62,214 nucleotides of DNA from Lachnospiraceae bacterium. GTDB lineage: Bacteria > Bacillota > Clostridia > Lachnospirales > Lachnospiraceae. Each line of letters starts with the position of its first letter. Position 1 is the first letter of the stretch. Both the position numbers and the translations under genes were made by a program. The stretch is taken from positions 1-62,214 of the forward strand of contig JAIKZD010000029.1 in assembly GCA_024682555.1 (NCBI GenBank). Direction: 5' to 3'. Below the pieces are notes generated by a model, which searched no databases, was not told where the DNA came from, and was given only the letters and a program-made list of their open reading frames with translations. Of this stretch, positions 44,204-51,467 are shown in pieces.

Positions 44204-45136
44204 TTATTCGGTGAACAGTGCGGTTGAATAATATCTGTCGCCGCTGTCGGGAAGGAGGGCAACTATTACCTTTCCTTTGTTCTCCGGCTTCTTTGCAAGC
44301 TGAATGGCACCAAAGAGAGCTGCGCCCGATGAGATGCCGACGGAGATACCTTCCTTCTTTGCCAGAAGTTTTGCCGTATCAAAAGCATCCTGATTGGCGG
44401 CCTTGAAGACCTCATCATAGATCTTTGTATTGAGCACATCGGGAACAAATCCTGCGCCTATACCCTGGATCTTATGGGCACCTGCCCTGCCCTCGGAAAG
44501 AACCGGTGAATCCTCGGGTTCAAGTGCAACAACCTTTATATTAGGGTTCTGCTCCTTAAGATACTCACCTGTTCCCGTTACCGTACCGCCTGTTCCTACA
44601 CCTGCGATAAAGATGTCAACCTTTCCGTCCGTATCATTCCAGATCTCGGGACCGGTTGTAGCCTTATGTATTGCGGGATTTGCGGGATTAACAAACTGCC
44701 CGGGAATAAAGCTGGCAGGAAGCTCCTTCGCAAGCTCTTCAGCCTTTTCGATGGCACCTTTCATGCCCTTTGATCCTTCGGTAAGAACGATCTCGGCACC
44801 GTAACTCTTAAGTATGCTTCTGCGCTCTACGCTCATTGTCTCGGGCATGGTGAGGATGATCCTGTAGCCCTTGGAAGCAGCGATGGCTGCAAGGCCGATA
44901 CCCGTATTACCGGAGGTTGGCTCTATGATTACGGAGCCTTCCTTAAGAAGTCCCTTCTCCTCAGCGTCCTCGATCATTGCCTTTGCAATACGATCCTTTA
45001 CGCTCCCTGCGGGATTGAAGTACTCAAGCTTTACCAGAACGGTAGCCTCAAGACCCAGCTCCTTTTCAATATTTACCACCTCAACGAGCGGTGTGTTTCC
45101 AACAAGTCCCAATGTTCCTTTGTAAATGTTTGCCAT
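44204..45136 (-). CDS. cysK: Cysteine synthase A (O-acetylserine sulfhydrylase)
   Basis: PLP enzyme making cysteine from O-acetylserine and sulfide. 310 aa. The Schiff-base Lys is in NPAGSVKDRIA, the substrate loop in PTSGNTGIGL, the phosphate loop in GVGTGGTVTGTGEYLK, then GAGFVPDVLN and GISSGAAL. The ATG follows AAGGAAAA. It is the last gene of the MetY1-CysK unit. In B. subtilis CysK is also the co-repressor partner of the Rrf2 regulator CymR, which may be relevant because an Rrf2 gene heads this island; that link is inference. Confidence 0.97.
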   Translation of the reverse strand: MANIYKGTLGLVGNTPLVEVVNIEKELGLEATVLVKLEYFNPAGSVKDRIAKAMIEDAEEKGLLKEGSVIIEPTSGNTGIGLAAIAASKGYRIILTMPETMSVERRSILKSYGAEIVLTEGSKGMKGAIEKAEELAKELPASFIPGQFVNPANPAIHKATTGPEIWNDTDGKVDIFIAGVGTGGTVTGTGEYLKEQNPNIKVVALEPEDSPVLSEGRAGAHKIQGIGAGFVPDVLNTKIYDEVFKAANQDAFDTAKLLAKKEGISVGISSGAALFGAIQLAKKPENKGKVIVALLPDSGDRYYSTALFTE

Positions 45137-45264
45137 GATATTTTCCTTCTTTCTTTATTATTGATCATTCTTTGTATTCCGGTCTTATACGATCCGGATT
45201 TTTATGGTCATATCTAATGTATCCTATCCTCTGCGGTTTTACTCCGAATATTCTGCCCGGGTTA

Positions 45265-46548
45265 TCACCCTATAGCGGAAAAACCGTTCTCAAGATCCGC
45301 GATTATGTCATCGATGTGCTCTGTACCGATGGACAGGCGGATGGTGTTGGGATAGATGTCCTGCTCCGATAGTTCCTCATTCGAAAGCTGTGAATGAGTG
45401 GTGCTTGCGGGATGTATCACGAGACTCTTAACGTCCGCAACATTTGCAAGCAGGGAGAAGATCTTCAGGTTATCGATAAACTTCCAGGCTTCGTCCTGTC
45501 CGCCCTTTATCTCAAAGGTGAATATGGAAGCTCCTCCATTGGGGAAATACTTCTGATAAAGCGCATGATCCGGATGATCGGGAAGCGAGGGATGATTAAC
45601 CTTTACTACCTTCGGATGATTCTGTAAGTATTCTACCACCTTTTTGGTGTTCTCAGCATGCCTTTCCAGTCTTAAGGAAAGTGTTTCCACACCCTGTAAC
45701 AGGAGGAATGCCGAAAACGGTGCAATCGTTGCGCCTGTATCACGTAACAGAATGGCACGGATAAAGGTTACAAACGCAGCCGGTCCAACAACATCATAGA
45801 AGGATACGCCGTGATAGCTGGGATTGGGGGCTGCGATACCCGGATACTTTCCGCTTGCCTTCCAGTCAAACCTGCCGGACTCAACGATTATACCGCCAAG
45901 GGTTGTTCCGTGTCCGCCGATGAACTTGGTTGCGGAATGAACCACGATATCCGCACCGTGCTCGATGGGACGGAACAGATAAGGAGTTCCGAAGGTATTG
46001 TCAACCACAAGGGGAAGTCCGTGCTTATGTGCTATCTCCGCGATGGCATCAACATCCGGTATATCGCTGTTGGGATTGCCGAGGGTCTCAAGATAAACGG
46101 CCCTTGTATTATCCTTTATTGCATCTTCCACTTCCTTAAGATTGTGAGCATCGACAAAAGTCGTCTCTATCCCGTACTGGGGAAGTGTATGGGCAAGAAG
46201 ATTGTAGCTGCCGCCGTAGATCGTCTTCTGGGCTACAATATGCCCGCCGTTTGCGGCAAGTGCCTCGATGGTATAGGTTATGGCAGCCGCCCCTGATGCC
46301 AGGGCAAGGGCTGCGCTTCCCCCCTCCAGAGCCGCAAGCCTCTTTTCAAGTACCTCCTGTGTGGAATTTGTCAGTCTTCCGTAGATATTGCCCGCATCGG
46401 CCAGACCGAAGCGGTCTGCGGCATGCCTGCTGTTATGAAATACATAAGAAGTGGTCTGGTAAATGGGTACTGCTCTTGCATCGGTTGCGGGATCTGCTTC
46501 TTCCTGTCCCACGTGTAACTGTAAGGTTTCAAATCTGTAATCGCTCAT
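45265..46548 (-). CDS. metY: O-acetylhomoserine sulfhydrylase MetY (copy 1)
   Basis: PLP enzyme of the Cys/Met metabolism family that makes homocysteine from O-acetylhomoserine and a sulfur donor. 427 aa, full length. Family motifs: VPIYQTTSYVF, NIYGRLTNSTQEVLEKRLAA, ALASGAAAITY, the PLP Lys in VVHSATKFIGGHGTT, SLRLERHAENT, and LVIHPASTTHSQL. Sulfur could be free sulfide or a carrier thiocarboxylate; in Wolinella a MetY uses the carrier HcyS. It lies behind a Cys/Met-rich leader peptide and attenuator and is followed by cysK. Confidence 0.95.
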   Translation of the reverse strand: MSDYRFETLQLHVGQEEADPATDARAVPIYQTTSYVFHNSRHAADRFGLADAGNIYGRLTNSTQEVLEKRLAALEGGSAALALASGAAAITYTIEALAANGGHIVAQKTIYGGSYNLLAHTLPQYGIETTFVDAHNLKEVEDAIKDNTRAVYLETLGNPNSDIPDVDAIAEIAHKHGLPLVVDNTFGTPYLFRPIEHGADIVVHSATKFIGGHGTTLGGIIVESGRFDWKASGKYPGIAAPNPSYHGVSFYDVVGPAAFVTFIRAILLRDTGATIAPFSAFLLLQGVETLSLRLERHAENTKKVVEYLQNHPKVVKVNHPSLPDHPDHALYQKYFPNGGASIFTFEIKGGQDEAWKFIDNLKIFSLLANVADVKSLVIHPASTTHSQLSNEELSEQDIYPNTIRLSIGTEHIDDIIADLENGFSAIG

Positions 46549-46596
46549 GATAAATTTCTCCTATGCTCTTAAAGTCTTTGTTTATATCTGATCCGT

Positions 46597-46631
46597 AAAA
46601 AATGCCCGAAAGCTTTCATACTCCCGGACAT
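46597..46631 (-). terminator. Attenuator terminator of the metY-cysK unit
   Basis: Minus-strand stem ATGTCCG/CGGGCAT (one G-U pair; 46602-46608 with 46625-46631) followed by six T (46597-46602 on this strand). Bases 46620-46627 on its 5' arm are exactly complementary to 46706-46713 in the leader peptide gene (8 bp), which gives a competing antiterminator. Confidence 0.85.
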
Positions 46632-46654
46632 CTGGCTTAAGTGTTCTCTTTCAC

Positions 46655-46774
46655 TTATTCGGAGGCGCAACATCGGCATGCAGTCGCCCAAACCATATTA
46701 CCTGCCCGGGAGTTAAACATTCGCATACACCAACACATGATGTCTTTCTGATCATAGATAGCTTCTATTGACAT
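46655..46774 (-). CDS. 39-aa Cys/Met-rich leader peptide of metY-cysK
   Basis: An open frame with ATG at 46772-46774 and AAAGGAG about 10 bases upstream. The peptide has five Cys and five Met in 39 residues: MCWCMRM at 13-19, M27, and CRCC at 33-36, three residues before the stop. It sits between an Rrf2-type operator/promoter and an intrinsic terminator, upstream of genes for homocysteine and cysteine synthesis. The codons for N21-S22-R23 (AACTCCCGG) contain the antiterminator strand. The design is that of an amino-acid attenuator: slow decoding of Cys or Met codons should change the RNA fold. Not a family I know. Confidence 0.8.
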   Translation of the reverse strand: MSIEAIYDQKDIMCWCMRMFNSRAGNMVWATACRCCASE

Positions 46775-46807
46775 TATCTGCGCTCTCCTTTCCTCAAATC
46801 TGAATGT

Positions 46808-46844
46808 AGCTTATCATCATTTACCTACTATGTCAATAGGTATT
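46808..46844 (-). promoter_or_regulatory. metY-cysK promoter with overlapping Rrf2-type operator (copy 1)
   Basis: Minus-strand -35 TTGACA (46831-46836), 17-base spacer, -10 TAAGCT (46808-46813). The -35 is inside the imperfect palindrome ACCTACTATGTCAATAGGT (46823-46841, plus-strand reading). The 27 bases 46818-46844 are identical to those upstream of the Rrf2 gene at 56364-56390. Confidence 0.85.
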
Positions 46845-46918
46845 TTGATATTTTTTAAATTTTCTTTTCCGGCCTGATTATTTAACCCGTACTATAAGGA
46901 TCTGTTCTTTTTTCTCAT

Positions 46919-46990
46919 AAAAAACCCGGGACTCCTTTCAGCCCCGGGGATTTCTTTCAGACCCGGGACTCCTTTCAGCCCCGGGGATTT
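46919..46990 (-). terminator. Duplicated GC-rich terminator after tusA
   Basis: A 29-bp element with stem CCCGGG...CCCGGGG occurs twice (46925-46953 and 46962-46990); the second hairpin on the minus strand runs into six T (46919-46924). It ends the long sulfur operon before the metY-cysK promoter. Confidence 0.85.
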
Positions 46991-47011
46991 TCATCTTCGG
47001 TAACATTTATC

Positions 47012-47263
47012 TCAGTCACCTACTTTTTTTATATACAGCTCATAGGTTCCGTCGCCGTTTTCATCAAATCTTAAGATCTCATGACCCTCTTCCTTAACGC
47101 TCCTGGGAACGTTTTTTGCAGGCTCCCCGCTGTTTAGATGAACCTGCAGGATCTCGCCTTCTTCAAGTTCTTCAAGGGCAACCTTGGTCTTTACAAAGGT
47201 TATGGGGCATGTCACATCGGTTATGTCTATCCTGTCATTTACCGTAAATCCGGGTTCTGCCAT
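47012..47263 (-). CDS. TusA-family sulfur carrier
   Basis: 83 aa, the small alpha/beta TusA/SirA/YedF fold. The persulfide-carrying Cys is in DVTCPITFVKTKVALEEL, followed by EILQVHLNSGEPAKNVPRSV, the normal family layout; the second residue of the usual CPxP motif is kept but the second Pro is Thr. TusA proteins take a persulfide from a cysteine desulfurase and pass it on. It is the last gene of the long operon, 12 bases after JAMM peptidase 2, and may link the desulfurase to the E1/carrier system. Confidence 0.9.
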   Translation of the reverse strand: MAEPGFTVNDRIDITDVTCPITFVKTKVALEELEEGEILQVHLNSGEPAKNVPRSVKEEGHEILRFDENGDGTYELYIKKVGD

Positions 47264-47275
47264 TTATCTTTCCTC

Positions 47276-47704
47276 CTAAATTATTATCAGTTCCTCTTTG
47301 CGGACGCTCCTGTTATCCTGTTCCCCTTCCACATGGAAAGCATTCAGTACCGGAGCTTCCTTATGTTCGAGTGAAAGTATCAGATAACTTGCCTTACTGT
47401 CATTTGCAAGCCGTTTGTCCTCTTCCGACGGTCTTGACGGGGTCCCGGGATGGGAATGCCAGTTGCCCAGAGGCTTTAATCCCTTTGAGCGCATGTCTTT
47501 TATGGCTGCAAGCTGTTCCTTCGGATCTATGGAAAAATGCTCGTTTGTATGATCCGTATTTGTAAGCAGGTAAACATCCCTGATCTCCCTTGTGCCGTCT
47601 TCACTGTCAATGCCGGCGATCAGCCCGCAGGCTTCATCGGGCATTTCGGAGAGTGCATGCTTTAAGATCCTGTCAAAGTCCGATTTTTTTATGGTGATCC
47701 TCAT
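47276..47704 (-). CDS. JAMM/M67 metallopeptidase (copy 2)
   Basis: 142-aa zinc peptidase of the Mov34/MPN+ family. The zinc motif is complete: E24 (MPDEACGLIAG), H83 and H85 (NWHSHPGTPSRPS) and D96, in the HxHx10D spacing, with S93. Bacterial relatives next to carrier/E1 genes remove residues or amino acids from the carrier C-terminus (Mec+ on CysO; HcyD on HcyS). The adjacent carrier ends GGG-R, so removing that Arg is a plausible job. The start overlaps the E1 stop (ATGA). Confidence 0.92.
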   Translation of the reverse strand: MRITIKKSDFDRILKHALSEMPDEACGLIAGIDSEDGTREIRDVYLLTNTDHTNEHFSIDPKEQLAAIKDMRSKGLKPLGNWHSHPGTPSRPSEEDKRLANDSKASYLILSLEHKEAPVLNAFHVEGEQDNRSVRKEELIII

Positions 47705-48522
47705 GACGGACCTCCTGGCTTAAGATCACAGGCAGCCTGTTCGTAATCTATAAGCTCCGTGATGGTCGGCGTATCCGAACATACCGCACATCCTTTTCCC
47801 CTGGGGGGCAGTTTTATCTTATGAAACTCCATCTTCAGCGCATCATAAGTCAGCAGATATCCCGCAAGCAGCTCGCCGACACCGGTTATGTATTTCACGG
47901 CTTCCATGGCCTGAAGAGATCCGATCACTCCGCCCATAGCTCCGATCACACCGGCCTGTTTGCAGGTGGGAACCGCATCCTTCGGCGGGGGATTCTTAAA
48001 GATACATCGGTAACAGGGACTTTCCCCCGGTATTATGGTCGTAAGCTGTCCCTTAAACCGGATGATACCTGCATGGGACAGAGGTTTTTTTGCCATTACA
48101 CAGGCATCGTTGATCAGAAACTTTGCCGGAAAATTGTCCGTACCGTCTAAAATAAAATCATAATCCTTTATCAGATCCATGATATTGTCGCTGCTCACGA
48201 ATTCGTGATATGTGTTTACGGTCACGTCCGGATTAATGGCATTCATGGTCTCCGCGGCCGACTCGACTTTTTTCTTTCCGATATCGTTTGTTGTATGGAT
48301 CACCTGTCTCTGAAGGTTTGAAAGATCCACAATATCAGCATCGACGATCCCTATCGTCCCCACTCCTGCCGCCGCAAGATACAGGGCTGCGGGAGCACCG
48401 AGTCCGCCGGCACCGATTATTAAGACCTTCGCATTAAGCAGTTTTTTCTGACCCTTTGCCCCGATCTCCTTCAGTATTATATGTCTTGAATAACGTTCAA
48501 GCTGCTCGCCTGTAAAAGCCAT
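47701..48522 (-). CDS. E1-like adenylyltransferase (ThiF/MoeB/HesA family)
   Basis: 273 aa. It would adenylate the C-terminal Gly of a ubiquitin-like sulfur carrier and help convert it to a thiocarboxylate. Motifs: nucleotide loop VLIIGAGGLGAPAALYLAAA, SNLQRQVIHTTNDIG, FILDGTDNFPAKFLINDAC, zinc Cys pairs CYRC and CAVC, and the possible catalytic Cys in VPTCKQAGVIGAMGG. The start overlaps the stop of the small carrier gene (TAATG) and its stop overlaps the JAMM start, so the three are tightly coupled. The partner is the small carrier directly upstream. Confidence 0.94.
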   Translation of the reverse strand: MAFTGEQLERYSRHIILKEIGAKGQKKLLNAKVLIIGAGGLGAPAALYLAAAGVGTIGIVDADIVDLSNLQRQVIHTTNDIGKKKVESAAETMNAINPDVTVNTYHEFVSSDNIMDLIKDYDFILDGTDNFPAKFLINDACVMAKKPLSHAGIIRFKGQLTTIIPGESPCYRCIFKNPPPKDAVPTCKQAGVIGAMGGVIGSLQAMEAVKYITGVGELLAGYLLTYDALKMEFHKIKLPPRGKGCAVCSDTPTITELIDYEQAACDLKPGGPS

Positions 48523-48728
48523 TATCTGCCTCCTCCCATAAAATACAGGAACTCCACCTCATCCCCTTCCCTGAGTTCATGGGAATCAAATGCGGAAGCA
48601 TCTATAAACTCTTCGTTTACGGAAACCGTGACGTACTGCGGTGTTTCAACCTGCTCCTTCTCAATGAGGGCTGCTACGGTAATACCCTCCGGAACTTCCC
48701 TTGTCTCGCCCGCAACTGTTATCTTCAT
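48522..48728 (-). CDS. ThiS/MoaD-like sulfur carrier with a one-residue C-terminal extension
   Basis: 68 aa from the ATG at 48726-48728, 9 bases after AAGGAGG (an ATG two codons earlier is too close to it). Ubiquitin-like fold: KITVAGETREVPEGITVAAL, then VTVSVNEEFID, ELREGDEVEFLYFMGGGR. Ordinary ThiS ends in Gly-Gly; here an Arg follows GGG (residues 65-67, R68). It must be trimmed to expose Gly before adenylation, which fits the JAMM peptidase gene two genes downstream. It starts 14 bases after epsC. Confidence 0.88.
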   Translation of the reverse strand: MKITVAGETREVPEGITVAALIEKEQVETPQYVTVSVNEEFIDASAFDSHELREGDEVEFLYFMGGGR

Positions 48729-48742
48729 CTTCATAAACCTCC

Positions 48743-49702
48743 TTATATCATATAGAACCACTCTTCGCTCTGTTTCACTTCTTCCGTGACTATCTTATTG
48801 TCTCTCGTACGGTATTCCATTTCGGGGTTCTTCATGCTCACTCTGGTATTCTCCGGGACGGATCCCGTAATGAATGTGTTACCGCCTATAACCGAATTTG
48901 CGCCTATCACGGTGTCTCCCCCGAGTATTGAGGCCCCTGCGTAAATAGTAACGTTGTCTCCTATGGTGGGGTGACGTTTTCTCCCGGAGAGCTTCTGACC
49001 TCCTCTTGTCGAAAGCGCTCCAAGAGTAACGCCCTGATAGATCTTTACATTTTTTCCTATGACGGCTGTCTCGCCAATGACTATTCCTGTTCCGTGATCG
49101 ATAAAAAACGATCGGTCTATCGTTGCACCCGGATGTATATCAATACCGGTTTCCGAATGCGCATACTCGGTCATCAGTCTGGGTATCACGGGCACCCTGA
49201 GCAGATAAAGCTCGTGGGCCATTCTGTATACGGTGACTGCCATGAGCCCGGGATAGGCTAAGATTATCTCTTCCACACAATAGGCGGCCGGATCTCCGTC
49301 AAGGGCAGCCAAAAGATCCGTTTCGATAAGCTCCCTGATAACAGGGATCCTTTCAAAGAAAACATTGCAGATACGGTAGCTTTCGGCCCTTCTCTCTTCT
49401 TCGGTAAGGGTTCCCCTGAGCCTGCAGAAATCAAGAGCCATGAACACCTGCTTGTTTAAATGATAATAAATATCCTCAAGAGTAACGGCAGCGGTGTTTT
49501 TCGGATTATATATCTTGAACGCTCTTTCCCTGTAATAACCCGGATAGACAACCCTGAAGAGATTGTCGACTACCTCTCTTACCTCCGCCTTGTCCGGCCT
49601 GTTATAGATATTGAAAGCATCTATGTTCTTTCCGCCCTCATAATCCTTTAACACCTTCCGGACAAGTGTATCCACTTCTGTTTCCCTGATAGTCTCTTCC
49701 AT
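48743..49702 (-). CDS. epsC: Serine O-acetyltransferase, EpsC type
   Basis: Makes O-acetylserine, the CysK substrate. 319 aa: a helical N-terminal domain (~1-170) and a left-handed beta helix of hexapeptide repeats (IDIHPGATIDRSFFIDHGTG, VIGETAVIGKNVKIYQGVTL, RHPTIGDNVTIYAGASILGG). Catalytic His in DIHPGA and DHGTG. The long N-terminus is that of EpsC rather than CysE. Start after GGAGGG. EpsC-type acetyltransferases are known neighbours of family 2A encapsulin and cysteine desulfurase genes, in line with the present context. Confidence 0.95.
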   Translation of the reverse strand: MEETIRETEVDTLVRKVLKDYEGGKNIDAFNIYNRPDKAEVREVVDNLFRVVYPGYYRERAFKIYNPKNTAAVTLEDIYYHLNKQVFMALDFCRLRGTLTEEERRAESYRICNVFFERIPVIRELIETDLLAALDGDPAAYCVEEIILAYPGLMAVTVYRMAHELYLLRVPVIPRLMTEYAHSETGIDIHPGATIDRSFFIDHGTGIVIGETAVIGKNVKIYQGVTLGALSTRGGQKLSGRKRHPTIGDNVTIYAGASILGGDTVIGANSVIGGNTFITGSVPENTRVSMKNPEMEYRTRDNKIVTEEVKQSEEWFYMI

Positions 49703-49737
49703 CTGATCTCACCCTCCTGATCCCGGCCATTTTGCGG

Positions 49738-49835
49738 ATCCACACCCCGTTTGGGTCTTTTTCTGAAATCTCTGCCCCGCTCAGGTCTTTTGTATATCCA
49801 CACCCCGTTCAGATCTTTTTCTGAAATCTCTGCCC
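49738..49835. repeat. 58-bp tandem duplication between the desulfurase and epsC
   Basis: Two ~40-base copies starting ATCCACACCCCGTT and ending TTTTTCTGAAATCTCTGCCC (49738-49778 and 49796-49835), with a related spacer. A hairpin GCCCG(GAAAC)..(GTTTC)GGGC follows just after the desulfurase stop (about 49831-49852). Confidence 0.85.
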
Positions 49836-49856
49836 GAAACGGTTTCCGGGCAGCCC

Positions 49857-51467
49857 TCACGCAAAGGTTCTAAGTACTTTTACCAGCGCATCGATGTCAT
49901 CCGGCGAATTATAAAGTGCAAGCGTGGGTCTGACCGAACTTTCATATCCGAACCGCCTGAGTACCGGCTGGGCACAATGATGGCCCGTGCGAACCGCTAT
50001 ACCGTAACTGTCAAGGCGTTTTCCGACTTCCTCATCGGAATAACCGTCCAATTTAAAGGACAGTACCGAAGCCTTGTCAAGGGCTGTGCCGATAAGGGTG
50101 AGACCCGGGATCGCTTTCATCTCTTTTATTGCATACTGTAAGAGCTCATGTTCCCATCTGTATACGCAGGGCATTCCGATCTCCGACAGATATTTAAGGG
50201 CGGCTCCGAGTCCGACTGCATCCGCGATGCTTCCCGTTCCCGCTTCGAATTTGTTGGGAATATCGTTATATATCGTTCTTTCAAATGTCACATCCGCGAT
50301 CATATTGCCGCCGCCGTGATAAGGCTCTGCTGCCTCCAGAAGCTCCCTCTTTCCGTACAGAACACCGATACCCGTAGGTGCGAAGATCTTATGTCCGGAA
50401 AAAACAAAGAAGTCTGCATCAAGTGCGGATACATTCACGGGAATATGCGCAACGGACTGCGCCCCGTCGATCATTATCCTTACTCCGTGTCTGTGGGCAA
50501 TGGCTATGAGTTCTTCAACCGGGGTTACCGTTCCCAGAACATTTGAAACATGGGTCACGGCAACAAATTTAGTACGCTTCGTAAACAGTTTTTCATATTC
50601 CGAAAGGATCAGCTGGCCGGTCTCATCACAGGGGATCACCTTTATGACCGCACCCGTCTTTTCGGCTATCAGCTGCCAGGGAACAATGTTTGCATGATGT
50701 TCAAGGATCGACACGATGATCTCATCCCCGGGTGTCAGCATGGGCTTAACGCAGGCGTTTGCAACAAGGTTTATGCCCTCCGTGGTCCCCCGGACAAATA
50801 TGATCTGTGAGGAATCCGGAGCACCTATAAATTCTCTTACCGTATTTCTGGCATCCTCGTAAGCGTCTGTGGATCTTGCGGCAAGAGTATGCGCACCCCT
50901 GTGGACATTTGAATTTTCATGTTCGTAATAATAGGACAGCCGGTCTATGACAGCCCGGGGTCTCTGGGTTGTTGCACCGTTATCAAGCCACACCAGAGGG
51001 TTTCCGTTTATCCTCTCGGAAAGGATCGGAAAATCTTTTCTGATCTGTGCAAGAGTTTTTGAACCTATCCGGATGGAATCATCTCTTGTGGTTTTCTCTT
51101 CCTCTTTTGATGACGATACCCCGTCTCCCTGAAGATAAGTAGGTACATCGATCCTTCTGTCACTCTCTGCGGCCGCTGTTTTGGACTGTACTTTCGGAGA
51201 GTAGGACCGGACAGCTTCACTTTCCCCATAGGCAAAGGGATGCTCCCAGTCAAAAATATCCGCATACGAAGTTCCCGCTTCCGTTACATAGGACTCTGAA
51301 ATACCCGCGTCCGCAGGATACAGTCCGGTTACGGCTGCCTCTGAAGGTTCGGACACGGCACTGTCCGAAAGATCCGGAAACATTTCATTTGCTAAGATCG
51401 TTAACATATCCGCTCCCGGAAGCCCCAACGCTTCCTCGGATACGGCATAGGGATCAGTCATAGTCAT
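49857..51467 (-). CDS. SufS-type cysteine desulfurase with a long N-terminal extension, probable encapsulin cargo
   Basis: About 536 aa, against ~405 for ordinary SufS. The first ~130 residues are low-complexity, Ser/Glu/Ala-rich and without a fold I recognise (EEALGLPGADMLTILANEMF, then DWEHPFAYG and SSSKEEEK). The catalytic part then starts KTLAQIRKDFPILSERINGN. It has HH in SILEHHANIVPW, the PLP Lys in FVFSGHKIFAPTGIGVL, and the nucleophile C498 in RTGHHCAQPVLRRFG. Family 2A encapsulins load such desulfurases through the disordered N-terminus. The ATG (51465-51467, or one two codons later) lies inside the shell gene, overlapping its end by 14 (or 8) bases, which points to coupled synthesis. 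Confidence 0.93.
   Translation of the reverse strand: MTMTDPYAVSEEALGLPGADMLTILANEMFPDLSDSAVSEPSEAAVTGLYPADAGISESYVTEAGTSYADIFDWEHPFAYGESEAVRSYSPKVQSKTAAAESDRRIDVPTYLQGDGVSSSKEEEKTTRDDSIRIGSKTLAQIRKDFPILSERINGNPLVWLDNGATTQRPRAVIDRLSYYYEHENSNVHRGAHTLAARSTDAYEDARNTVREFIGAPDSSQIIFVRGTTEGINLVANACVKPMLTPGDEIIVSILEHHANIVPWQLIAEKTGAVIKVIPCDETGQLILSEYEKLFTKRTKFVAVTHVSNVLGTVTPVEELIAIAHRHGVRIMIDGAQSVAHIPVNVSALDADFFVFSGHKIFAPTGIGVLYGKRELLEAAEPYHGGGNMIADVTFERTIYNDIPNKFEAGTGSIADAVGLGAALKYLSEIGMPCVYRWEHELLQYAIKEMKAIPGLTLIGTALDKASVLSFKLDGYSDEEVGKRLDSYGIAVRTGHHCAQPVLRRFGYESSVRPTLALYNSPDDIDALVKVLRTFA

Noticed and set aside
46655..46774. SAM (S-box) riboswitch upstream of metY
   Set aside because: None of the conserved S-box segments could be found; the region is a Cys/Met-rich frame with an attenuator instead.
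47276..48728. Plain thiamine (ThiS-ThiF) or molybdopterin (MoaD-MoeB) cluster
   Set aside because: No thiG, thiH, moaE or moaA nearby; the carrier tail, two JAMM peptidases, MetY, EpsC and CysK point to amino-acid sulfur metabolism.
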